64,000 nucleotides of DNA from JACJXW01 sp964418125. Its GTDB lineage: Bacteria > Bacteroidota > Bacteroidia > Chitinophagales > Saprospiraceae. The position numbers and the translations under genes were made by a program. Of the stretch, positions 49,091 through 57,444 are shown piece by piece. The notes under the pieces were generated by a model. That model did no database searches, was not told the origin of the DNA, and saw nothing but the letters and a program-made list of their open reading frames with translations. Each line of letters starts with the position of its first letter. Positions within the stretch are counted from its first letter, which is position 1. The DNA lies in contig CAYQKY010000007.1 in the NCBI GenBank assembly GCA_964418125.1, positions 1 through 64,000 on the forward strand, in the 5' to 3' direction.

Positions 49091-50899
49091 TCAGGTAATC
49101 ACCTCCTTTCCCTTTAAAATAGTCAATACATCATCACTCATCAAAGTAGGCGCCAGCCCTTCCATTTTCGGCAGTTCGTATTTGAAGAAGAACCGCATGG
49201 CATGGACCTTGCTCTCGTAGAACTCCGCGGGGTAGGCCACACTGCCGGATACCAGTTCCCGTTTGGCCACCACCGCCATATCCAGCCACAGCCAGCCCAC
49301 TACCAGCGTGCTGAAGAAATCCATGAATACAGTGGCATCGGAAAGGAATCGTTCGTATTCCCCCTTCATGGCCAGGGGAAGCAGGAAGTCCAGCACCTGT
49401 TGACTGAGTTTCACCTTCTCTCCGAGTTGGCCGGCATAGGGCTTCAGCTCATCGAAAGTTACAGCCTGCTCCATGGTTTGCTGCATTTCCTGAGCCAGTA
49501 ATTTCAGGGCTTTGCCGTTGTCCATGGTAATCTTGCGGCCGAGCAGGTCGAGCGACTGTATGCCGGTAGTGCCCTCGTATATGGCCATAATGCGAATGTC
49601 CCGCAGGTATTGCTGCAATACAAAATCCGAACAGTAACCGTATCCACCAAGGACCTGCAGGCCGTTGTCTACCGCCTCTCTTCCCTTTTCCGTAGGATAG
49701 GCCTTAGCGATAGGCGTCAGCAATTCCACCAGTAACTTATTTTTTTGCTTCTCCTCTCCCTCCGTCACTTTTTCCAGGTCGTGGTATTTGGAGGCCAGCA
49801 GCAATAAGCTCAGCGAGCCTTCATAGATCACCTTCTGCAGGAGCAGCATGCGCCGCACATCGGCATGCTCAATGATGAGGACGGGTTCCTGCCGGGGATC
49901 TTTCTTGCCGCTGTCCATCACCCGGCGGCCCTGAGGGCGTTCTTTTGCATACTGCAGGGAGGCGTGATAGGCGGCCGAGGCGATCGACAGCCCACCCCTG
50001 CCTACCGAGATGCGGGCGTCGTTCATCATCTGGAACATGTATTTCAGCCCTCTGTGGGGCTCGCCCACCAGCCAGGCGCGGCAGTCGTCGTTCTCCCCAA
50101 AGACGAGATGGGTGGTGCAATAGCCCCGCTGGCCCATCTTCTGAAAGTCTCCGGCGGTAACGACATCATTGGGCGCCAGGCTGCCGTCTTCGGCAATGCG
50201 TTTCTTGGGAACCACGAAAAGGGAAATGCCCTTTGTTCCGGCCGGAGCGCCTTCGATGCGGGCCAGCAGCAGGTGTATGAAATTCTCGTTGTACTCGTGG
50301 TCGCCCCCCGAGATGAAAATCTTCTGCCCCTTGATCTGATAATACCCTTCATCGGTGGGATAGGCGGTGGTGGTAATGTCGGACAGGGAACTTCCGGCCT
50401 GGGGTTCGGTCAGGCACATGGTGCCGGCCCACTGGCCGGACAACATGTTGGGCACATAAGCTTCCTTGAGGTGTTCGTTGCCAAAAGCCGTGATCAGCTT
50501 GGCGGCGCCGTCGGTAAGGCCCGGATACCCCATGACATGGTTATTGGCAGCTTCCATGATGAAGTAAGCTGCCAGCAAGGCCATGCCTGGCATCTGCAGG
50601 CCACCATCCTCATGTTCAAAAGTCGCTGCAATGACGCCCAGCTCTCCCATCTTTTCCATCGTTCTGCCTACCGTAGGATGGGCTATGATCTTACCGTCTT
50701 CATAATAGGCCGGATTCTCGTCCATTTCCCGGAAAATGGGATACAGTTCCTGGTCGGAAAAGTCTTTAACGGCATCCAGGAATATATTGATGGCCTCGAG
50801 GTCGTATTCCTGATAGCGCGGATACTGAAAAAGGCTGTCCAGCTGATGCACCTGCTCCAGCTGAAAGCGAAGTGTATCCATATTGACGTATTCGGCCAT
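49091..50899 (-). CDS. Acyl-CoA dehydrogenase, long form with C-terminal extension
   Basis: A 602-residue FAD enzyme of fatty-acid or branched acyl-CoA oxidation. N-terminal helical domain, then the FAD/substrate strand region MCLTEPQAGSSLSDI and YYQIKGQKIFISGGDHE, followed by GQRGYCTTHLVFGEND, the C-terminal domain with LQVLGGYGYCSDFVLQQYLR, and the catalytic-base motif IMAIYEGTTGIQSLDLLGRK. After about residue 450 there is the extra helical domain of the 590-600-residue subfamily. Cytoplasmic. The alternative start seven codons in is possible. It is followed by the crotonase gene (15-bp gap), forming a small beta-oxidation pair. Confidence 0.93.
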   Translation of the reverse strand: MAEYVNMDTLRFQLEQVHQLDSLFQYPRYQEYDLEAINIFLDAVKDFSDQELYPIFREMDENPAYYEDGKIIAHPTVGRTMEKMGELGVIAATFEHEDGGLQMPGMALLAAYFIMEAANNHVMGYPGLTDGAAKLITAFGNEHLKEAYVPNMLSGQWAGTMCLTEPQAGSSLSDITTTAYPTDEGYYQIKGQKIFISGGDHEYNENFIHLLLARIEGAPAGTKGISLFVVPKKRIAEDGSLAPNDVVTAGDFQKMGQRGYCTTHLVFGENDDCRAWLVGEPHRGLKYMFQMMNDARISVGRGGLSIASAAYHASLQYAKERPQGRRVMDSGKKDPRQEPVLIIEHADVRRMLLLQKVIYEGSLSLLLLASKYHDLEKVTEGEEKQKNKLLVELLTPIAKAYPTEKGREAVDNGLQVLGGYGYCSDFVLQQYLRDIRIMAIYEGTTGIQSLDLLGRKITMDNGKALKLLAQEMQQTMEQAVTFDELKPYAGQLGEKVKLSQQVLDFLLPLAMKGEYERFLSDATVFMDFFSTLVVGWLWLDMAVVAKRELVSGSVAYPAEFYESKVHAMRFFFKYELPKMEGLAPTLMSDDVLTILKGKEVIT

Positions 50900-51017
50900 G
50901 GCGGCGTCCGGTTTTACAAGGTGTGAAAAGGAAAGGGCAAAAGCCTTTTAAATCCAACGCAAAAGATCGGTATTGCGGAGGGAAATTCAAACTTTTTCAG
51001 GGGAAATTCACAGCCTC

Positions 51018-53612
51018 TTAATATCCGGTATTCTGTATTTGAATGGCATTTATTATTGGCTCGCCGTTCCGGGGCAGGAAATCCAGGCTGAGGATGGGGT
51101 CCTCCAGCCGGACAGTAAAATCGAGGGTTGCAGCCCGGTATGGGCCGTAGCTCCCGGCTATATCGATGGAAGGCGCCAGCTCCTTTCCGTTGAATGCCAG
51201 CCCGAAAGTACGCGCTCCCGGCTCTTTGCCCTCCAGTTCTGCAAAATGCAGGGCCAGCCGGTAAGTTCCCGGCGGCAGGGGGAACAATAACCGCCGCAGG
51301 CCGATCCGCTGGGTTTGGTAGAGCGGGTCCTTATCGGTGCCGAGGATATCCTTATCCGTACCTACGCCCCGATTGCGGGGCATGAACCTGTCGCCGCCTA
51401 CAAACCCCCAGGAATTCTCCCGGCTCTCTCGTTCCGGAATCCAGAGCAGGCCCACTTCTTCATCCTGAAAATACAGGGCGGCGCCCATATTGAGGTGAAT
51501 ACCCTGCTTGCCGGCAAGTTTTTGCTCCGGAAGTACATGGAAATTTACCGATTGCACCTCAATAATGGCTTGGCCATCGGCCTCCGCGCGAAGTTCAAGC
51601 TGATTTTCTCCCTCCCGGAAAGGGACTTTCCAGGAAGCTTTATACCGCTCCAGGGACTGGGCTCCCAGCGAACGGCCGTTGTGCAGCAATTCTGCTTTTT
51701 CTACATTACCGCAGGCCCAAACCGTCTGCACGCACCTGGGCTCGGACAGGTTCTGAACGCCTGCTCTCTGCTTCCAGCTTACCGGCATCAGCTTGAGCAC
51801 CGGTTCTCCGGAAAGCCAGGCTTTATAGATATAGAAGGCGTCTTTGGGTTCCCGGTTAAAGCCACACAGGCCTTTGTTATTAATGTGCGGCACGGCGTCC
51901 CGCCGGTTTTCCGAGCCAAAATCGAACATGTTCCACACCGCAGCGCCCGCAAGGTAAGGCCGTTCCGTGATCTGTTGCAGGTGGCTCTCGTGGAAAATAT
52001 TTTCCCAATCTACCGTAAAATCGAAGCGGACAGGCTCCAGAGAACGCAGGCGCGGGTCGGCGCCGGCGCCATATTCCGTTAATATCATAGGTTTGTCGGG
52101 AAGCTCCCGGTGAGCGCGATCCATGAAGGCGCCGAATCCGCTAAGGCCTTCTTCATACCAGCCGTAGTACAGGTTCCAACCAACAATCATAGGGATCCGG
52201 GTGAGGCCGGATTCGTGGTAGACTGCGAAATCCCCATGGCTGGGGATCATCGTGTAGCGCGTGCTGTCTTCCCGTCGGGTTAAGTCCTCCAGTTGCCGGG
52301 CGAAGGCAACGATCTTTTCGATCCACTCGCGGTCTCTATCCAACTGCCGCCCCAGGAACATTTCATTCATGTATGCCCAGACGATGATGCTGGGGTGGTT
52401 ATAGTATTGCCGGATCATCTCCTGCATCATCGTTTTGCAGTTATCGTAAAACTCAGGGCTGTCGGTGATCTCATGGTCCAGAGGGATCTCCATGGTAACC
52501 AGCAGCCCCAGCTCGTCGCAGGCCTCGAGTACGGCCGGGTCCTGCGGATAGTGAGCGGTGCGGAAAAAGTTGGCGCCCATGGATTTGATCATTTCCATGT
52601 CTTCACGGTGCTCGGCATTGCTCAGGGCGTTGGCCTTTCCCGGCCTGTCCTGATGGCGGTTGACGCCCATCAGTTTCAGGGGTTTGCCGTTCAGGAAAAA
52701 CCCTTGATCGGGGTCAAAGTCAAACCAGCGGAAGGCCAGGGGCTGGACGAGTTCATCCAGGATTTCCCCCCGTTCGCTTTCCTTGACCTGAATGGTGAGG
52801 CTGTACAAGTTCGGGTGGTTGGGTGACCAAAGCATCGGGCGGGGAAAAGTGAAAGCCCAATCGAAGGTATTGGCGCCGGGATCGAGCCGCACAATCCGTT
52901 CAAAGACGCCGGCTTTTTCCCCGACGTTGTCTCTGATCTCGACATAAAGGCGGGTATCCTCCCGGGGCGCTTCCCCATTCATGATGGTTCCGCGCAAGTT
53001 GATCTTTGCTATGGAGGAATCTACGTAGGGCGTAGAAATATACATGCCGGGAGAAGCATAATCGAGCAGGCCGAAATGCACTTCATCCGTGAGGATGAGG
53101 TACACATCCCGATAAATGCCGCCGTAAAAGTTGAAATCGCCTTTGAGAGGAGGAACTGCCGCGTCATGGCTGTTGTCCAGGCGTACTTCCAGAAGGTTAT
53201 TTCCTTCTCTGAATTGGCCGGTAATGTCAAAACAGAAGGCGGTATACCCCCCTTTGTGCTCCCCCACCCTTTCTCCGTTGACGAAAACCTGCGCGTACTG
53301 ATTGGCGGCTTCGAAATAGAGAAAGGCTTTCTTCTTCCCGGGGAAGATATTGCTGTTCAGCACTTTACGGTACCACCCTACTCCGCGGTAGTAGCCCGGC
53401 TCTTCATCAAAGGGATCCTCCGTATTCCAGGAATGCGGCAGGTTGATGGGCTGCCATTCATTGCCATCTTCCGGCTTCTCCCCTTTCGAGAACTGCCAGT
53501 TGTCGTTGATGGCGATCCTGTAGCGGGGCAAATGGGCAGCCGGCTCCTGAGCGGCGGCCTGAAACAAGCCCGGGAACATGATGCTGCAAAGACAGAAAAT
53601 GATGAACCTCAT
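51018..53612 (-). CDS. GH2-family beta-glycosidase with C-terminal malectin-like domain
   Basis: An 864-residue exported enzyme of family GH2. Signal peptide about 1-21. The sugar-binding sandwich begins at RIAINDNWQFSKGEK and includes LPHSWNTEDPF and YYRGVGWYRK. An immunoglobulin-like domain (about 185-295) is followed by the TIM barrel with MGVNRHQDRPGKANAL, the acid/base Glu417 in VWAYMNEMFLG and the nucleophile Glu513 in MILTEYGAGADP. After an Ig-like domain, the last ~150 residues resemble malectin (YRLALHFAELEGKEPGARTF). Beta-galactosidase is the commonest activity, but mannosidase or others cannot be excluded. It is the last gene of the glycosidase run. Confidence 0.92.
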   Translation of the reverse strand: MRFIIFCLCSIMFPGLFQAAAQEPAAHLPRYRIAINDNWQFSKGEKPEDGNEWQPINLPHSWNTEDPFDEEPGYYRGVGWYRKVLNSNIFPGKKKAFLYFEAANQYAQVFVNGERVGEHKGGYTAFCFDITGQFREGNNLLEVRLDNSHDAAVPPLKGDFNFYGGIYRDVYLILTDEVHFGLLDYASPGMYISTPYVDSSIAKINLRGTIMNGEAPREDTRLYVEIRDNVGEKAGVFERIVRLDPGANTFDWAFTFPRPMLWSPNHPNLYSLTIQVKESERGEILDELVQPLAFRWFDFDPDQGFFLNGKPLKLMGVNRHQDRPGKANALSNAEHREDMEMIKSMGANFFRTAHYPQDPAVLEACDELGLLVTMEIPLDHEITDSPEFYDNCKTMMQEMIRQYYNHPSIIVWAYMNEMFLGRQLDRDREWIEKIVAFARQLEDLTRREDSTRYTMIPSHGDFAVYHESGLTRIPMIVGWNLYYGWYEEGLSGFGAFMDRAHRELPDKPMILTEYGAGADPRLRSLEPVRFDFTVDWENIFHESHLQQITERPYLAGAAVWNMFDFGSENRRDAVPHINNKGLCGFNREPKDAFYIYKAWLSGEPVLKLMPVSWKQRAGVQNLSEPRCVQTVWACGNVEKAELLHNGRSLGAQSLERYKASWKVPFREGENQLELRAEADGQAIIEVQSVNFHVLPEQKLAGKQGIHLNMGAALYFQDEEVGLLWIPERESRENSWGFVGGDRFMPRNRGVGTDKDILGTDKDPLYQTQRIGLRRLLFPLPPGTYRLALHFAELEGKEPGARTFGLAFNGKELAPSIDIAGSYGPYRAATLDFTVRLEDPILSLDFLPRNGEPIINAIQIQNTGY

Positions 53613-53667
53613 ATATTTTATCTTTCTTTTTTTTCGATCCCTTTTAATGACACATAGGGGCCCCGGC

Positions 53668-55428
53668 CTATTCTACTTTGATAATTTCCGTCCGATCTGA
53701 AATCCCGTTATTGTTGAAAGCCTCGATCTGAAAGTAGTATTCATCGGTTCTGTCCATTCCGGTGAAGTAATATTCATTCCTGCCGTAAACCATAATGCTT
53801 CCGTAGAGCTTGTCGGGTGACTTTCCGAAATAGATTACATAACCGTCCGCCATATCATTGGCCTTCCATTTCAACCAGGCGCTCCTCCGCTCGCCGTATT
53901 TGGCGGGATCGGCGCGCAATACAACGAAATTTTCAACCCGGCCGGGCTTTTCGCCACTCCCCTTTCCGAATACCCGAAACCCACTCAAGGCAAACTTGCC
54001 GGTGGGCATGTGGATGTTTTCCATTTTTAAATATCTTCCTTTAGCCGGCTGGCTGAGCTCTACATAATCGTGCGGGGCATCGGTTTTGTTATCGCTCTTG
54101 TCCACGAGGGTTTTCCAGCTCTTGCCGTCATCCGAAACAAGTATCCGGTATTGATGGTAAGTGCCGGTTTGTTTGCCCAGGAATTCCGCGTCCTGGTCCG
54201 CGTAATTGATCTGTATGGCATGGATGGCCGACATTTCCCCAAGGTCCGCCTGAAACCACTCTCCCTTGTCTCCCGTTTCTGCGCTCCAGTACGTTTTGAT
54301 ATCCTCATCTACGGCGAAGTTGGGCTGGTAACCGCCCAGGGTGGAAGAAACCTGCACCGGTTTGTTGTAGTTGAGCAGCATCCAGCCGGTGAAGAGCCCT
54401 TTGATGTGATCTGCATTTTGCCGGGGCAGATAAGTGGGATAATCGCCATAGGCGGTGTGGCAGTACAGTACATCATCCTGATCAAAGCCGGCGGGCCAGA
54501 TGCCTATCCTTCTTTCAAAGTTGTTCTTTACGCCTATTGCTATCGTCGAGACGTGCCACCATTTTCCGTAATTATCCTGATAGGTAGCGCCATGGCCCGC
54601 GCCCCGGGCAAAGCCGCCGGGTTTATAGGAAAAGGGGTTGTGCTTCTGGTACTCGAACCCCTCCATTGGGTTTTCGCTTACATAAACGCCATCCGCATAC
54701 CCGCTAAACTCCGTTCCCGGAGCGCCGTACTGCAGGTAGTATTTTCCGTTGTGTTTAGTTACCCAGGCGCCTTCCATAAACGGCTGCAGGAAAGTGTTGT
54801 CGTTGTATTCTCCAAACCTTTCCCAGCCGTGGTCTTCCGGCTGTAGCATCATCAGCGGTTTCACATAGCCTTCCGATTGCAGGGTTTTAGTGTTGATCTC
54901 CGTTCCCAGCAAGGGGTATACGTTGCTGGAGCCCCAGTACAGATAGAGCTTATCCGTTTCTTCCTCATACAAAAACCCGGGGTCCCAGGCGCCCACTTTC
55001 AGGGAATCGACGGCGATCTCCCAGTCGTCCACCGTTGGGTTCCGGCTTTTCCACATAGAAAAGGCCGAGCCATGGGTGGAACCGATCACGTACAGCTCAT
55101 CCTTCATCACAAACGCGGCCGGGGCACAGAGTTCGTCATAGACTTTATTGCGCTCCCTTAAAAACCTGCGCTCCACGAAATTCCAGTTGTACATATCTTC
55201 GCTCCACCAGTATCCCCATTGGTTGGTGGAGAACAGGAAATACTTATTTCTGAAATTGACGATTACCGGGTCGGCCGTGGCCCGGTGTTTGCCCTGCTCG
55301 GAAAAATTGGGAATGGGCGTATACCCATAATCGATATTTATGGGATTGCAGTAGGTTTTTTGCTGTGCAGCAGCCAGGGCGCATCCTGATAGGAATGCGA
55401 ACAGAAGGAGTACTTTTCTGTATGACAT
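53668..55428 (-). CDS. GH43-like five-bladed propeller with discoidin and FN3-like tail (copy B)
   Basis: A 586-residue exported protein. Signal peptide about 1-21, with LSGC near residue 16 that could be a lipobox. The GH43-type propeller (about 25-360) shows the three acidic positions: Asp53 in ATADPVIVNFRNKYFLF, an Asp in VGAWDPGFLYEEETDKLYLY, and a Glu in FMEGAWVTKHNGKYYLQYGA. A discoidin (F5/8-type) domain (about 365-480) and a C-terminal FN3-like domain follow. ATG 55428 is chosen because an in-frame start at 55488 would overlap the preceding gene. It is clearly paralogous to the gene just upstream. Likely an exo-acting arabinosidase, xylosidase or galactosidase; specificity not readable. 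Confidence 0.87.
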   Translation of the reverse strand: MSYRKVLLLFAFLSGCALAAAQQKTYCNPINIDYGYTPIPNFSEQGKHRATADPVIVNFRNKYFLFSTNQWGYWWSEDMYNWNFVERRFLRERNKVYDELCAPAAFVMKDELYVIGSTHGSAFSMWKSRNPTVDDWEIAVDSLKVGAWDPGFLYEEETDKLYLYWGSSNVYPLLGTEINTKTLQSEGYVKPLMMLQPEDHGWERFGEYNDNTFLQPFMEGAWVTKHNGKYYLQYGAPGTEFSGYADGVYVSENPMEGFEYQKHNPFSYKPGGFARGAGHGATYQDNYGKWWHVSTIAIGVKNNFERRIGIWPAGFDQDDVLYCHTAYGDYPTYLPRQNADHIKGLFTGWMLLNYNKPVQVSSTLGGYQPNFAVDEDIKTYWSAETGDKGEWFQADLGEMSAIHAIQINYADQDAEFLGKQTGTYHQYRILVSDDGKSWKTLVDKSDNKTDAPHDYVELSQPAKGRYLKMENIHMPTGKFALSGFRVFGKGSGEKPGRVENFVVLRADPAKYGERRSAWLKWKANDMADGYVIYFGKSPDKLYGSIMVYGRNEYYFTGMDRTDEYYFQIEAFNNNGISDRTEIIKVE

Positions 55429-55441
55429 TTTGAAAGTTTTT

Positions 55442-57289
55442 TTATTCCGTGTACAGGATCTCACTGCGTTCCGAAATGCCATTTTCATTAAAAGCCTCTA
55501 CCTGGTAGTAATAGCTCTGATCGGTATTGAGGGCCCTGAGTTCATAACTTGACTGGCCGTACATCAGGGCCGACAGGTTGAGGCGATCCTTGTCGATACC
55601 CCAGTAGATGACGTAGCCGGTAGCGGTGGGATCGGCATCCCAGGAAAGATCGGCATTGCGGCGGTCCGCCTGGCGCCGGACGCCGAAATCCTCTGGTTTG
55701 GCGGGCGGATCACCTTTCCCGTTGCCGAATACCCGGAGCTCGGAAATGGCCAGATACTTGTTGGTTAGGTAGACGTGCTCGTAACGGATAAAGCGGGCTT
55801 CTGCCGGCCTGGCCAGTTCGATATAGCCGTGAGGCATGTCGCGTTGATTATTGGAATAATCGGCGATGGTTTCCCAGGCTTCGCCATCTTTGGAAGCTTT
55901 CAGGACGAACTGCTGGCGCAGGGTATCCGGCCGGCCGAAGATCTCGCTTTTGAAATCCTGAAAGTTGATCTGCACGGCCTTCACATCCATAACTTCTTCC
56001 AGGTCAATGGTTACGTAAATGGAGTCGTCATTGGCCGCCGATACCCAGTAGGAACGGATCTCCTCGTCGTTGACCTTTTCGATATTAAACTCAGTGATCT
56101 GGCCCAGCATGTAACCGCTGTCGCTTTCATCCACCACGTTCACCTCCGACTCGACGAGCGGGGAGTTGGTCTTTACCGGCTTCTGGTAGGAAAGCAGCAT
56201 CCAGCCGGTGAAGCGGTTCTTGTGGTTTACGACTTCTGTCCCGGGCAGGTAATGCGGGTAATCGCCATAGGCGGTATTGACGTACATCTGGCCGTTATCG
56301 TCAAAACCGGCCGGATACATGCCGATACGGCGCTCAAATTTGTAATTGACGGAGATGGCCATGGTGGCGAAGTGCCAGTAATTGCCGTCGTTATCCCGTA
56401 CCGTACTGCCATGGCCCGACCCTTTGAGGAAACCGCCCGGCTTGTAGGAGATCGGGTTGTAAGGGGCATATTCGAAGGGCCCCAACGGAGTTTTACCGGT
56501 ATACACCCCGTCGGCATAGACGTTCCACTGCGTGCCGGGGGCGCCGTATTCCAGGTAATAGGTGTCGCCATGCCTGACCATCCAGGGGCCTTCGATAAAG
56601 GGTTTTAAATCTGATTTGTGATCCTGGCCGAAGCGCTCCCAGCCGTGCTTTTCGGGTTCCAGGTTGAATAAGTCCACCTGCTCGCCGACAGGGACGTAAT
56701 AATTGTCGGCATCCAGTTCAACCCCGCGAATGGGCCACTTATTGGAAGACTCCTCATACAGGTACACCCTGCCGTCATCGTCTACGAACAGGTTGGGGTC
56801 CTGTACACCGCCGGGAGGGTTGATCACGGCAAAATTTGTCTTCCAGTCCCCCAGTTCCGGGTTGTCGGTTTCGATGACCGCCCCCCGCCCGGAAGGGTCG
56901 CCCAGCACGATGACCTTGCCATCTTTGACTGCCGCCGCCGGAGCGTTACTGCCGTTGAAATACCAGCTCTGCGGGCGGATGAATGTCCAGTTGCTCATAT
57001 CATCAGATACCCAATAGCCATGCGAGCGGGTAACAAAAAGGTAATATTTGCCTTTGAAGTTGACTATCGCCGGGTCGGCCCCGGAGCGGTAGGACACATT
57101 ATTGCGCGCCCGGTAGTGCGACATATAGGAGTAGTCGATGTCGATCGGGTTGCAGTAGGTTTTGTAATTGCGTTCTGCTGCGTAGGATTTTTTTTGACCT
57201 TCTTGTGCCTTTAGCGTATGTAAGGGCGGCCCTGTCAGAAATATCAGCAGCGGGATGAGGATGGATGTGATAGGTTTGTGAAAGATCAT
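55442..57289 (-). CDS. GH43-like five-bladed propeller with discoidin and FN3-like tail (copy A)
   Basis: A 615-residue exported protein with the same layout as its neighbour: signal peptide about 1-29 (ends LKAQ), GH43-type propeller with SGADPAIVNFKGKYYLF, GGVQDPNLFVDDDGRVYLY and FIEGPWMVRHGDTYYLEYGA supplying the two Asp and the Glu, then discoidin-like (LKASKDGEAWETIADYSNNQ) and FN3-like (DLSWDADPTATGYVIYWG) domains. ATG 57289 gives a proper signal; an in-frame start at 57316 adds nine residues. The downstream copy begins 13 bp after this stop. A 155-bp gap separates it from the esterase-GH3 gene. The pair suggests duplication followed by specialisation on one glycan. Confidence 0.87.
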   Translation of the reverse strand: MIFHKPITSILIPLLIFLTGPPLHTLKAQEGQKKSYAAERNYKTYCNPIDIDYSYMSHYRARNNVSYRSGADPAIVNFKGKYYLFVTRSHGYWVSDDMSNWTFIRPQSWYFNGSNAPAAAVKDGKVIVLGDPSGRGAVIETDNPELGDWKTNFAVINPPGGVQDPNLFVDDDGRVYLYEESSNKWPIRGVELDADNYYVPVGEQVDLFNLEPEKHGWERFGQDHKSDLKPFIEGPWMVRHGDTYYLEYGAPGTQWNVYADGVYTGKTPLGPFEYAPYNPISYKPGGFLKGSGHGSTVRDNDGNYWHFATMAISVNYKFERRIGMYPAGFDDNGQMYVNTAYGDYPHYLPGTEVVNHKNRFTGWMLLSYQKPVKTNSPLVESEVNVVDESDSGYMLGQITEFNIEKVNDEEIRSYWVSAANDDSIYVTIDLEEVMDVKAVQINFQDFKSEIFGRPDTLRQQFVLKASKDGEAWETIADYSNNQRDMPHGYIELARPAEARFIRYEHVYLTNKYLAISELRVFGNGKGDPPAKPEDFGVRRQADRRNADLSWDADPTATGYVIYWGIDKDRLNLSALMYGQSSYELRALNTDQSYYYQVEAFNENGISERSEILYTE

Positions 57290-57444
57290 ACCATTTATTT
57301 TATATCGGAGGAGCAAGCATAGTTGGGTAACGGGGAAGAAGGCCCCCCTCCCCTTTTGGGCAGAGGTTATTGGTTCTATTGAGCACGGCTCCGGAGGAGC
57401 TTAATGTTGGTAGAAATTGATGCCAAATGCTAAGAACAGGGGCT

